NCBI RefSeq assembly: GCF_011758745.1
Contig: NZ_JAANOV010000001.1
Location: 62,001 to 126,000 of the forward strand
Direction: 5' to 3'
Length of the DNA stretch: 64,000 bases
Source: Amycolatopsis granulosa
GTDB lineage: Bacteria; Actinomycetota; Actinomycetes; Mycobacteriales; Pseudonocardiaceae
Position numbers and translations under genes: made by a program. This document shows, in pieces, positions 18,893-27,216 of the stretch (position 1 is the first letter of the stretch; each line of letters opens with the position of its first letter). A model generated the notes under the pieces. That model was not told the DNA's origin. It saw nothing but the letters and a program-made list of their open reading frames with translations, and did no database searches.

Positions 18893-20092
18893 TCAGCCGA
18901 GCCACCGGACCGGGTCGGTCAGGACCGCGGCCAGCTCGCGGTAGGCGGCGCCGGTCGCGCCCGCAGCGGGGTGGTCCGGCGCCGCGTGGATCGCCGGCGG
19001 GGTCCACCTGGCGGACAGCACCCGCGCGCGCAGCCGGCCCGCCAGTTCCGGCCGCAGCAGGTCGGCGACCTGCGCCAGGTGCCCGCCGAGCACCACCGTC
19101 GGGATGTCCAGCACGTTGATCACCCCGGCCAGCGCCACTCCCAGCGCCTGGGCCGCCGCCGTCACCGCCGCCCGTGCCCGGGCGTCGCCCGCCGCGGCCA
19201 GCTCGGCGAGGTGCGCCGGGGTGGAGGCGGCCGGCAACCCGGCGGCGGCGAGCAGCGCGTCCCGGCCCGCGTAGGTTTCCAGGCAGCCGGTCGACCCGCA
19301 CCGGCACGCCGGGCCCGCCGGGTCGGCGCACACGTGCCCGATCTCCCCGGCCCACCCGTGCCGCCCCGTCATCACCGCACCGCCCACCACCGCCGCGCCG
19401 CCGATACCGATCTCGCCGGAGAGGTACACGAAGTCGGCGAACGGCCCGGGGCGGCCGGGCGCGACCTCGGCGACCGTGCGAGCGGCCAGGTTCGCCTCGT
19501 TGCCCACCCGCAGCGGCAGTCCCGCCACCGCGGCCGGGTCCAGCAGATCCGCCGGGCGCACGCCGGACCAGCCGAGGTTCGGGGCGCGCAACAGGGTGTC
19601 GTCCCCCACGGCGACGATGCCGGGCAGCGCGAGACCCGCGCCGACCAGCCGCAGCTCGCCGGGCAGCCCGCCGAGCACCCGCGCCGCCAGCGTGCCCAGC
19701 CGGGCCAGTGCGCCCGCCGGGTCGCTGTCCACCAGGTCCGCGTGCTCCAGCGCCTCGGCGACCACGCGGCCCCGCAGGTCGATCACCCGCACCGCCAGGA
19801 ACCCGGCGTTGACCTGCAATCCCAGCGCGGCGAGCCGGGACCCGGGGACCAGGGGAGTGGCCGGCCGCCCGCGCCGGCCGCCGCCGGCCGGCTCGATCTC
19901 GCCGAGCACCCCGGCCGCCACCAGCTCGTCGGCCAGCCGCGTCGCCGTGGTGCGGGTCATCGAGGTCGCCGCCGCCACGTCCGCCCGCGACAGCGGCCGG
20001 GCCGACGCGCACACGGTCCGCGCCACCAGCGCGAGGTTGTTCGCCCGCAGGCTGGACTGACGTGCGCTGGTCTGCGGGCCGGGGACGGTCAC
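18893..20092 (-). CDS. ROK-family transcriptional regulator (XylR-like)
   Basis: 399-aa repressor with an N-terminal winged helix (about 15-80: NNLALVARTVCASARPLSRADVAAATSMTRTTATRLADELV) fused to a ROK sugar-binding domain. Motifs include GLALPG, EIGHVC and the zinc motif CRCGSTGCLETYAG (C-x-C-G-x-x-G-C). It lies 49 bp downstream of xylA on the same strand but has its own leaderless promoter (TAGGAT on the minus strand). This position suggests it responds to xylose and controls xylA through the palindrome at 21348-21360. Confidence 0.85.
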   Translation of the reverse strand: MTVPGPQTSARQSSLRANNLALVARTVCASARPLSRADVAAATSMTRTTATRLADELVAAGVLGEIEPAGGGRRGRPATPLVPGSRLAALGLQVNAGFLAVRVIDLRGRVVAEALEHADLVDSDPAGALARLGTLAARVLGGLPGELRLVGAGLALPGIVAVGDDTLLRAPNLGWSGVRPADLLDPAAVAGLPLRVGNEANLAARTVAEVAPGRPGPFADFVYLSGEIGIGGAAVVGGAVMTGRHGWAGEIGHVCADPAGPACRCGSTGCLETYAGRDALLAAAGLPAASTPAHLAELAAAGDARARAAVTAAAQALGVALAGVINVLDIPTVVLGGHLAQVADLLRPELAGRLRARVLSARWTPPAIHAAPDHPAAGATGAAYRELAAVLTDPVRWLG

Positions 20093-20099
20093 GGCCCCG

Positions 20100-20105
20100 A
20101 TCCTA
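20100..20105 (-). promoter_or_regulatory. -10 box for the leaderless ROK regulator gene
   Basis: On the minus strand this is TAGGAT, 7 nt before GTG 20092. No ribosome binding site is present. Confidence 0.5.
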
Positions 20106-20141
20106 ACCGGGCCAGAGATTTCGTTCAGCGGATGGACTAAA

Positions 20142-21320
20142 TCAGCCGAGCAGATGTTCGAGCGCCAGCTGCTGCAACTGGACGAACCCGAAGTCGCGCC
20201 GGGCGGCCTTCCCGGGGTCGAAACCGTCGTCGGCGGCCAGGAAGTCCGCCACCGACTCGCCCGCGGCGAGTGTCGGCTCGGCCAGCTCGAGCACGCCGGC
20301 CCGCTCCCACGCCCGCCGCACGCGGGGGTCGGCGCGGAACGCCTTCGTCTTCTCCGCCAGCATCAGGTACGTCGCCATGCAGGCCCGCGCCGAGTCCCAG
20401 ATCCCGTCGAGGTACTCGGTGCGGGACGGCCTGTAGTCGAAGTGCCGCGGCCCGGTGTAGCGGGGCGCGTCCGGGGAGCCCGGAAACCCGTTCTCCAGCA
20501 GGTCGACGGTGAAGAACGCGGAGATCAGGTCGCCGTGGCCGAACACCAGGTCCTGGTCGTACTTGAGCCCGCGCTGCCCGTTCAGGTCGAGGTGGAACAG
20601 TTTCCCGCTCCACAGCGCCTGTCCCAGCGCGTGGGTGTAGTTGAGGCCCGCCATCTGCTCGTGCCCGGTTTCCGGGTTGAGGCCGACGATGTCGCCGTGC
20701 TCCAGCTGCGCGATGAGCGCCAGGGCGTGGCCGACAGTGGGCAGGAAGATGTCGCCGCGCGGCTCGTTCGGCTTCGGCTCCAGGCCGATGCGCAGGTCGT
20801 AGCCCTGCGACTTGATGTAGCCGGCGACGGTGTCCAGGCCCTCCTTGTACCGCTCGAACACGGCGTGCAGGTCCTTGGCGCCGTCGTATTCGGCGCCCTC
20901 GCGCCCGCCCCACATCACGAACGTGGTCGCGCCCATCTCGGCCGCCAGGTCGGCCGCCTGCAGTACCTTGCGCAGCGCGAAGCGGCGCACACCCCGGTCG
21001 TTGGAGGTCAGGCCGCCGTCCTTGAACACCGGGTGGCTGAAGGTGTTGGTGGTGACCATCTCGATGACGAGGCCGGCCTGGTCCGCCGCGTCCTTGAGCC
21101 GTCCGGTGAGCCTGCGCCTGGTGGCCGGGTCGGCGTCGAAGGGGAAGACGTCGTTGTCGTGGAAGGTGATGCCCCACGCGCCCAGTTCGGCGAGCTTGCC
21201 GGCGTACTCCCACGGATCCAACGCCGGCCGGCTCGGCCCGCCGAAGGGGTCGGTGCCGGTCCAGCCGACGGTCCACAGGCCGAAGGAGAACTTGTCCTCG
21301 GGGATCGGTCGGCGCACCAT
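20142..21320 (-). CDS. xylA: Xylose isomerase
   Basis: Converts D-xylose to D-xylulose (also glucose to fructose). It is 392 aa, the usual size of the actinobacterial class I enzyme. Catalytic and metal residues sit at their standard numbers: H54 and D57 (FHDNDVFPF), E181 and K183 ([10 protein letters not shown]), E217 and H220 (NPETGHEQM). ATG 21320 follows GGAGGAGC by 5 nt, which is why it is preferred over upstream in-frame codons. A 13-bp palindrome lies 27 bp upstream of the start. No xylulokinase gene is adjacent. Confidence 0.96.
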   Translation of the reverse strand: MVRRPIPEDKFSFGLWTVGWTGTDPFGGPSRPALDPWEYAGKLAELGAWGITFHDNDVFPFDADPATRRRLTGRLKDAADQAGLVIEMVTTNTFSHPVFKDGGLTSNDRGVRRFALRKVLQAADLAAEMGATTFVMWGGREGAEYDGAKDLHAVFERYKEGLDTVAGYIKSQGYDLRIGLEPKPNEPRGDIFLPTVGHALALIAQLEHGDIVGLNPETGHEQMAGLNYTHALGQALWSGKLFHLDLNGQRGLKYDQDLVFGHGDLISAFFTVDLLENGFPGSPDAPRYTGPRHFDYRPSRTEYLDGIWDSARACMATYLMLAEKTKAFRADPRVRRAWERAGVLELAEPTLAAGESVADFLAADDGFDPGKAARRDFGFVQLQQLALEHLLG

Positions 21321-21330
21321 GGCAAGCTCC

Positions 21331-21360
21331 TCCGGTTTTGTTTTCCGGAATAACTTATTC
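21331..21360. promoter_or_regulatory. Putative XylR/ROK operator upstream of xylA
   Basis: Perfect 13-bp palindrome GAATAACTTATTC (21348-21360), unusually AT-rich for this genome. It is preceded by TCCGG-N9-CCGGA (21331-21349), which lies next to the ribosome binding site. The position over the promoter or early leader fits repression by a ROK protein. Confidence 0.6.
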
Positions 21361-21427
21361 TGGGGTGTGCCCACCGTCAAGAGGCCGGGCAGCCGGCGCC
21401 ACCCGGCCCCCGGTGCCGTGTTCGTGC

Positions 21428-22534
21428 TCAGCCCGCCGTCGGCAGCCGCTCGCCCGTTTCCGGGTGGAAGGCGTGCACCTCGTCCGGGGCGCCGACCGCG
21501 ATCTCGACGGTCTCACCCAGCTGCGGCGGGCGCCGTCCGCCGGTGCGGACCACGAACCGTTCGACGCGGCCGCCGATCTTCACCCCGCCGTGGATGTAGG
21601 CGTCGGCGCCCAGCTCCTCGACCAGGTCGACGACCAGCTTCGCCGCCGGCTCACCGGCACCGGCCAGGCGCAGCGACTCCGGCCGCAGGCCCAGCGTCAC
21701 CGACTCCACCCCGGCCGAGCGGGCGGCGGCCATCGTCGCGCGGGGGAGCGGCACGGTCAGCCCGTCGAGCCGCGCGCCCTCGGGGCTGAGGGTGACGGTC
21801 TTCAGGTTCATCGCCGGCGAGCCGATGAAACCGGCCACGAACGCGTTGCGCGGCCGCTCGTAGAGGTTGCGCGGCGTGTCGCACTGCTGGAGCTTGCCGT
21901 CCTTGAGCACCGCGACCCGGTGGCCCATCGTCATGGCCTCGACCTGGTCGTGCGTGACGTAGATGGTGGTGGTGCCCAGGCGCTTCTGCAACGCCGCGAT
22001 GTTGGCACGGGTCTCCACCCGCAGCTTGGCGTCCAAGTTGGACAGTGGCTCGTCCATCAGGAACACGGCCGGCTCGCGCACGATGGCGCGGCCCATCGCG
22101 ACCCGCTGCCGCTGCCCGCCGGACAGCGCCTTCGGTTTGCGGTCCAGGTACGGGGTCAGGTCGAGCAGGGCCGCCGCCTCGCGCACCCGCTCGGCGATCT
22201 TGGCCTTGGACACGCGCTTGAGCTTGAGCGCGAAGCCCATGTTCTCGGCGACCGTCATGTGCGGGTAGAGCGCGTAGGACTGGAACACCATCGCGATGTC
22301 GCGGTCCTTCGGTGGGATCGCGGTGACGTCCTTGCCGTCGATGTGGATCGCGCCCTCGTCGACGTCCTCCAGCCCGGCGAGCATCCGCAGCGCCGTCGAC
22401 TTGCCCGACCCCGAGGGGCCGACCAGGACCAGGAACTCGCCGTCGGCGATGTCGAGATCGAGGCTGTCCACGGCCCGGACCGGCGGCGAGCCGGGGTAGA
22501 GCCGCGACGCCTGCCGGTAGCTGACCTCAGCCAT
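21428..22534 (-). CDS. Sugar ABC transporter ATP-binding protein (MsiK/MalK/UgpC type)
   Basis: ATPase subunit for carbohydrate ABC importers (368 aa). Walker A GPSGSGKS near residue 39, Q-loop [13 protein letters not shown], signature LSGGQRQR, Walker [11 protein letters not shown] and H-loop [10 protein letters not shown] are all present. The C-terminal 130 residues form the TOBE/OB regulatory domain of the MalK group. There is no permease or binding-protein gene nearby, as with MsiK, which serves many sugar transporters. ATG 22534 faces the divergent ROK gene across 93 bp, and that ROK protein may regulate both. Confidence 0.9.
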   Translation of the reverse strand: MAEVSYRQASRLYPGSPPVRAVDSLDLDIADGEFLVLVGPSGSGKSTALRMLAGLEDVDEGAIHIDGKDVTAIPPKDRDIAMVFQSYALYPHMTVAENMGFALKLKRVSKAKIAERVREAAALLDLTPYLDRKPKALSGGQRQRVAMGRAIVREPAVFLMDEPLSNLDAKLRVETRANIAALQKRLGTTTIYVTHDQVEAMTMGHRVAVLKDGKLQQCDTPRNLYERPRNAFVAGFIGSPAMNLKTVTLSPEGARLDGLTVPLPRATMAAARSAGVESVTLGLRPESLRLAGAGEPAAKLVVDLVEELGADAYIHGGVKIGGRVERFVVRTGGRRPPQLGETVEIAVGAPDEVHAFHPETGERLPTAG

Positions 22535-22591
22535 GGGGACCGCCTTTCACGCCACGTCGTCGTGCCGCCTGTCTATCCGGTCCGCGCACCG

Positions 22592-22627
22592 CTGACCAGA
22601 ATTCGTCAATTCACTAAACTGACGAAT
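22592..22627 (+). promoter_or_regulatory. Promoter and palindromic operator of the second ROK gene
   Basis: CTGACC (22592-22597) and TAAACT (22615-22620) are spaced by 17 bp and end 7 nt before GTG 22628, giving a leaderless transcript. A perfect inverted repeat ATTCGTCA-N11-TGACGAAT (22601-22608 with 22620-22627) brackets the -10 box, so autorepression is likely. The site also lies 66 bp from the start of the divergent ABC ATPase gene. Confidence 0.65.
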
Positions 22628-23779
22628 GTGGAGGCGATGGGTGCGCAGGCGATGCGGCGGCACAACGTCGCCCTGGTCATGGAGTCGATCGCCCGGGATG
22701 CCCCGGTGTCGCGGGTCGAGCTCGCGCGGCGGACCGGGCTGACGAAGGCGACCGTGTCGAGCCTGGTCGCGGAGTTGACCGGGGCGGAGCTGGTGCGCGA
22801 CCTCGGACCGGAGCCGGGGCACGCACCGGGCCGGCCGGCCGGGCGCCTCGTGCTCGACCCGTACGGGCCGGTCGCGCTCGGCCTGGAGTTCGGCTCAGGG
22901 CACATCGCGGGCGTGCTCCTGGACCTGTCCGGGCGCCCGCTCGCCCGGCAGCTGCGGCGGTTCGACGTGGCCGGGGCGGGCGCGCCGGACGGGGTGCGCG
23001 CGGCCCGTCCGGTGCTGCGGCAGCTGTTCGACGAGGCCACCACCGCCGGACGGCTGGTCGCGGGCGTGGGGGTCGCGGTCGGCGGGACGGTGTCGCGGGG
23101 CCTGGTCTCGGCGTTGCCGCTGGGCTGGCACGGGGTGGACGTGCGGGGGCTGGTCGTGGCCGAGCTGCGGGCGCTCGACCTGCACGGGCTGGACGTGCTG
23201 GTGGCCGGTGAGGTGGCGTGCGCGGCGCTGGCGGAGTACCAGGCCGGGGCGGCACGGGACTGGCTGTACCTGGGTGGGGAGGAGGTGATCGGGCTCGCGC
23301 CGCTCGACCCGGCCGCGAGGCTCGCCGGCGATCTCGGGCACGTGCCGGTGCGCCGCCGCGGCGAGCCGTGCCCGTGCGGCGGACGCGGGTGCCTGGACCG
23401 CTACGCCGGCCGCGCGGCGATGGCGGAGGCCGCCGGGCTGGCGGACGCCGGGGTGGCGCGGCTGCTGGGCGGCGAGGAACCGCTGGCGGGCCGGGTCCGG
23501 CAGCAGGACCCGGCGGCGCTGCGGGCGCTGCACCGTGCGAGTGAGGCCCTGGCCGATGCCCTGATCGGGGTGCGCGCCCTGCTCGCGCCGGAGACGATCG
23601 TGCTCGGTGGCCGGCTGGCGGGTCTGGGCGAGGCGTTCCGGCGCGCGGTGGTGGGCCGGCTCGGGCCCGGGCTGACGGTGCGGTTGTCGCGGCTGGGCCC
23701 GGATGCGGCGCTGCGTGGCGCGGCGGGACGGGTGATCGCGCGGGTGGTCGCGGACCCGCTCGCCTGGATCGAGGGCTGA
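22628..23779 (+). CDS. ROK-family transcriptional regulator
   Basis: 383-aa protein with an N-terminal helix-turn-helix (RRHNVALVMESIARDAPVSRVELARRTGLTKATVSSLVAELTGA) and a ROK domain (GVGVAVGGTVSRG, GDLGHVPV, zinc motif CPCGGRGCLDRY). The usual Glu after the zinc motif is Asp, and the kinase-type catalytic region is weak, so it is a sensor-regulator, not a sugar kinase. GTG 22628 is chosen from the leaderless promoter; ATG 22637 is possible. It is divergent to the MsiK-like ATPase gene, its probable target. Confidence 0.82.
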   Translation: MEAMGAQAMRRHNVALVMESIARDAPVSRVELARRTGLTKATVSSLVAELTGAELVRDLGPEPGHAPGRPAGRLVLDPYGPVALGLEFGSGHIAGVLLDLSGRPLARQLRRFDVAGAGAPDGVRAARPVLRQLFDEATTAGRLVAGVGVAVGGTVSRGLVSALPLGWHGVDVRGLVVAELRALDLHGLDVLVAGEVACAALAEYQAGAARDWLYLGGEEVIGLAPLDPAARLAGDLGHVPVRRRGEPCPCGGRGCLDRYAGRAAMAEAAGLADAGVARLLGGEEPLAGRVRQQDPAALRALHRASEALADALIGVRALLAPETIVLGGRLAGLGEAFRRAVVGRLGPGLTVRLSRLGPDAALRGAAGRVIARVVADPLAWIEG

Positions 23780-23787
23780 TCGAACGC

Positions 23788-23847
23788 GGTGTGCCCAGCG
23801 GTGGTGCCGCGTGCGGTGGCCGTCAACCGGCACCACCGGAACACACC
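23788..23847. terminator. Bidirectional terminator between convergent ROK and OsmC genes
   Basis: CGGTGGTGCCG (23799-23809) pairs perfectly with CGGCACCACCG (23828-23838). The outer GGTGTG (23788-23793) pairs with CACACC (23842-23847). The long stem fills the gap between the two converging stop codons. Confidence 0.6.
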
Positions 23848-24309
23848 CTAGGCGATCTTGGTCTCCGGGACGTGCCGGACCGGGAACGACACCGAGTTCG
23901 CGATGAAGCACAACTGGTGCGCGCGGTGGTGCAGCTCGGTGGCCCGCTCGGCGTCCTCCGCCGTCGCCACGGTGACGACCGGGTGCAGGGTCACCTCGGT
24001 GAAGTGCCCGCCGCCGTCCGGCGTTTCGGCCATCCGGCCGGTCGCGGTGTCGCGGTAGCCGGTGACGGTGATGCGGTGCCGCGCGCACAACGCCAGGTAG
24101 GTCAGCATGTGGCACTGCGACAGCGAGGCCACCAGCAGCTCCTCCGGGTTCCAGCGGGAGGGGTCGCCGAGGAACGCCGGGTCGGCGGTGGCGGCGATCA
24201 CGGGTTTGCCGTCGGCGGTGATGTCGTGGCCGCGGTCGTAGGCCCGGTAGCCCTCGCCGGTGGTGCCGCTCCAGGTGACGGTGACCTGGTAGCCGTGTTC
24301 TCTGCTCAT
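23848..24309 (-). CDS. OsmC-family protein
   Basis: Predicted thiol-dependent peroxidase or related redox protein (153 aa). Two family cysteines are present, in ASLSQCHMLTYL and HQLCFIANSV, the pair used to reduce organic hydroperoxides, and the NPEELLVASLS block is typical. ATG 24309 has AAGGAG 9 nt upstream (minus strand). The sequence is closest in style to the YhfA/SACOL1771 branch. Its stop faces the ROK gene stop across a shared terminator. The 232 bp to the next gene contain no further gene that I can support. Confidence 0.85.
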   Translation of the reverse strand: MSREHGYQVTVTWSGTTGEGYRAYDRGHDITADGKPVIAATADPAFLGDPSRWNPEELLVASLSQCHMLTYLALCARHRITVTGYRDTATGRMAETPDGGGHFTEVTLHPVVTVATAEDAERATELHHRAHQLCFIANSVSFPVRHVPETKIA

Positions 24310-24541
24310 CGCGGTGCTCCTTGGGGCGGTTCGGTCACCGGAATCTACAAAGGCGCACGCCGCACCGTCCACCGAGATCGGCTGCCGTGCCCGCGGACGG
24401 ACCACGACCCTCGCCATTTCCCGCCGCCCGGCGAACCCGGGGCCGCCCTGTCACCGGACCCGGTGACAGGGCCGTCCGGCTCTACCACCCGGCCGCCGGT
24501 GGCGGCAGCATCGCCGGTGACCGGAACGCGGGGAGGCCGAC

Positions 24542-25159
24542 ATGGGCGTTTACCACCAGCAGGTGCTGCCACGGCTGGTCCACCTCGTGGGCGGGGTGCA
24601 GGCGGTGGCACCGCACCGTGCCCGGGCCTGCGCGGGGCTGCACGGCCGGGTGCTGGAGATCGGGTTCGGCTCGGGACTCAACATCCCGTTCTACCCGCCC
24701 GCGGTGACCGCCGTGTGCGCGGTCGAGCCGTCCGACGTCGCGTGGAAGCTGGCGCGGCAGCGGGTGGCCGGGTCGCGGGTGCCGATCGAGCGGGTGGGCC
24801 TGGACGGGCAGTCGGTGCCGTTGCCGGACGACAGCTGCGACACCGCGCTGTCCACGTACACGTTGTGCACGATCCCGGACGTGGGTGCCGCGCTGCGGGA
24901 GCTGCGGCGGGTGCTGAAACCGGGTGGCGCACTGCACTTCTTCGACCACGGCCTGGCTCCGGACGAGGAGGTGCGGCGGTGGCAGCACCGCCTGGACCCG
25001 CTACAGGTCCGGCTCTTCGGCGGCTGCCACCTGACGCGCCCGATCACCGGTCTGCTCGGCGAGGCGGGCTTCGAACTGCACGAGGTCGAGCAGTTCTACG
25101 AAAAGGGCGCACCGAAACCGTGGGCGGCCGCCTCGCTCGGCGTGGCGGTGTCGCGTTAG
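24542..25159 (+). CDS. Class I SAM-dependent methyltransferase
   Basis: 205-aa protein with motif I VLEIGFGSGLNIPFY near residue 37, the acidic loop AVEPSDVAWK, PLPDDSCDTALSTYTLCTIPD and VLKPGGALHFFDHG. This pattern is that of the UbiE/METTL7-like group acting on small molecules or lipids. A GGGAGG lies 5 nt before ATG 24542. Its stop codon overlaps the stop of the convergent P450 gene (TTAG, 25156-25159), so transcription of one runs against the other. The substrate is unknown. Confidence 0.85.
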   Translation: MGVYHQQVLPRLVHLVGGVQAVAPHRARACAGLHGRVLEIGFGSGLNIPFYPPAVTAVCAVEPSDVAWKLARQRVAGSRVPIERVGLDGQSVPLPDDSCDTALSTYTLCTIPDVGAALRELRRVLKPGGALHFFDHGLAPDEEVRRWQHRLDPLQVRLFGGCHLTRPITGLLGEAGFELHEVEQFYEKGAPKPWAAASLGVAVSR

Positions 25160-26478
25160 GACTGTCCACTGAGGCGCGCGGGCAGGTGCTCGAACCCGCG
25201 CAGGATGCGCGTTGTCCGGCGCCGCGCACCCGGCGTCAGCCGCAGCTGCGGGTAACGGTCGAACAGCGCGCGCAGCCCGACCTCGCCCTCCATACGGGCC
25301 AGCGCGGCGCCGAGGCAGTAGTGGCGGCCGGCCGAGAACGAGATGTGCTCGCGCGCGTTCTCCCGTCGCACGTCGAACCGGCCGGGGTCGGCGAAGACCG
25401 CCGGATCGCGGTTCGCGCCGGCCAGGATCGTCGTCACCACCGAGCCCGCGCGCACCGGCACCCCGCAGACCTCGGTGTCGCGCAGGCACGTGCGGCCGGT
25501 GAGCAGCACGGGCGGGTCGACGCGCAGGATCTCCTCGACCGCGTTCGGCCACCGCGACGGTTCCGCCCGCAGCGCCGCGAGCTGCCCGGGATGGTCGTGC
25601 AAGAGGGCGATGCCGTTGCCGAGCAGGTTCACGGTCGTCTCGAACCCGGCCGCGAGCACCAGCCCGGCCGTCGAGCGCAGCTCCAGATCGGTCAGCCCCA
25701 CACCGTCCTCGCGCGCGGCCACCAGCTGGCTGAGCAGGTTGTCGCCCGGACGGGCCCGCAGGCGGTCCAGGTGATCGCCGAGCCACGCGTCGAACTCGGC
25801 CAGTGCCGACTCCACCGCCCGGAACTCCCGCCAGGACAGGCCCATGTCGAGGCTCGGCGCGGCCGCCGTCCCCAGCTCGAGCACCCGCCGCCGGTCCTCC
25901 GGCGGCACGCCGAGGATCTCGGCGATCACGGTCACCGGCAGCAGCGCGCAGTAGGACTCGATCAGGTCGACCGGCCCGTCCGGATCCAGCGCGTCGAGCA
26001 GGCCGCGGGCGATCTCCTCGGTGCGCACCCGCAGCTTCTCCACGGCGCGGACGGTGAAGACGCGGGTCACCAGCTTGCGGTAGCGCGTGTGCTCCGGCGG
26101 CTCGGTCGCCAGCAGCGACGGCGGCGTGATCGGGTTCAGGGCCTCGCTCGCCGACCACTCGCCCAGCCGCGCCAGCACCCCGTCGGTGGCCATGCCGACC
26201 CCGGTGCGGAAGTCGTTGCTGGTCAGCACCTCGCGAACCGCGGCGTGGCTGGTCGTGACGCAGGCGAACGACCCCTGGTACAGCGGGCCGTGCGCGCGGA
26301 TCTCGTCGAACAGCCCGGTGAGCGCGGAGGTGGGCGACACGGCGGCCTCGGCGACCAGCCGGGCCTGCAGATCCCCGCGCCGGGCGGCCGCGCGCAGCAC
26401 GGTGCGGGGAAGTGCATGGGCGACGCCCCACCGCACCGCCGGTTTCGCGCCGTCCCGCAGACGCGCCAGTGCCGTCAC
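25156..26478 (-). CDS. Cytochrome P450
   Basis: Heme monooxygenase of about 440 aa. The heme-ligand motif FSAGRHYCLG has its cysteine near residue 388, the I-helix has AGFETT, the K-helix has EEILR, and the meander follows as FADPGRFDV. GTG 26478 is chosen because GGAGGT lies 7 nt upstream; other in-frame starts extend to 26517 but would run into the operator. The divergent TetR gene and the palindrome between them suggest control by that regulator. No ferredoxin or reductase gene is adjacent, and the substrate is unknown. Confidence 0.92.
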   Translation of the reverse strand: MTALARLRDGAKPAVRWGVAHALPRTVLRAAARRGDLQARLVAEAAVSPTSALTGLFDEIRAHGPLYQGSFACVTTSHAAVREVLTSNDFRTGVGMATDGVLARLGEWSASEALNPITPPSLLATEPPEHTRYRKLVTRVFTVRAVEKLRVRTEEIARGLLDALDPDGPVDLIESYCALLPVTVIAEILGVPPEDRRRVLELGTAAAPSLDMGLSWREFRAVESALAEFDAWLGDHLDRLRARPGDNLLSQLVAAREDGVGLTDLELRSTAGLVLAAGFETTVNLLGNGIALLHDHPGQLAALRAEPSRWPNAVEEILRVDPPVLLTGRTCLRDTEVCGVPVRAGSVVTTILAGANRDPAVFADPGRFDVRRENAREHISFSAGRHYCLGAALARMEGEVGLRALFDRYPQLRLTPGARRRTTRILRGFEHLPARLSGQS

Positions 26479-26494
26479 GACCGCCACCTCCACG

Positions 26495-26512
26495 TGGTAC
26501 CGCCGGGTACCA
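26495..26512. promoter_or_regulatory. TetR-type operator between P450 and TetR genes
   Basis: Perfect palindrome TGGTACC-GCCG-GGTACCA. It lies 16 bp upstream of the P450 start, just after a minus-strand TACGGT (26518-26523) that could be the P450 -10 box. A bound repressor would sit at the start of the P450 transcript. Confidence 0.65.
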
Positions 26513-26567
26513 GGCACCGTAGATGCGGAGACGTGCCCCGGTCAAGCAGCTGGGTTAGGTTGACGGC

Positions 26568-27161
26568 GTGACCGACGGCGACGTGGCAGCCACCGGGTTC
26601 CGCGACCGGCTCCTGCAGGGCATGGCGGCCGCGCTGCGGGAGCGGGACTACCACGAGGTCACCATCGCCGACGTCGTCAACCACGCCCGCACCTCGAAGC
26701 GCACGTTCTACGAGCAGTTCGGGAGCAAACAGGAGTGCTTCGTCGAGCTGCTCCGGGAGACGAACGCCCGGATGGTGCGCGACATCGCGGCCGCGGTCGA
26801 GCGGGACGCCCCCTGGCAGTCGCAGGCGCGGCAGGCGGTGGAGGCGCTGATCGGCTCGATGAAGCGCGAACCGGAGCTGTGCCTGACTTGGATGCGGGCC
26901 GCACCCTCGCTCGGCGAGGCGGGGCGTGCGCTGTCGCGGGAAACCATGGACTCGTTCGTGACGCTGATGCGGACGCTCGCCGACACGCCGGAACTCCGCG
27001 CGGCGGGCGTGATCCCGCCGTCGCGCCAGCTGGGGATCACGCTGTTCGGCGGGTTGCGCGAGCTGATCGCGACCACCCTGGAGGAGGGTGGCGACCTCGC
27101 CGGCACGGTGGAGGTCGCGACCGAGGTCGTCACGCTGATCATGGGACCGCGGTCGCGCTGA
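26568..27161 (+). CDS. TetR-family transcriptional regulator
   Basis: 197-aa repressor. Residues 10-60 form the TetR helix-turn-helix (FRDRLLQGMAAALRERDYHEVTIADVVNHARTSKRTFYEQFGSKQECFVELL), followed by a helical ligand domain. GTG 26568 is 6 nt after TAGGTT (26556-26561), a leaderless promoter. It is divergent from the P450 gene with a palindromic operator between them, so the P450 gene is the likely target and its substrate or product the likely inducer. Confidence 0.88.
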   Translation: MTDGDVAATGFRDRLLQGMAAALRERDYHEVTIADVVNHARTSKRTFYEQFGSKQECFVELLRETNARMVRDIAAAVERDAPWQSQARQAVEALIGSMKREPELCLTWMRAAPSLGEAGRALSRETMDSFVTLMRTLADTPELRAAGVIPPSRQLGITLFGGLRELIATTLEEGGDLAGTVEVATEVVTLIMGPRSR

Positions 27162-27216
27162 GCCCGGCCGGCGCAGCCGACCGGGTGGGGTCCGGCCCTG
27201 GCGAGGGCGGTGACGG

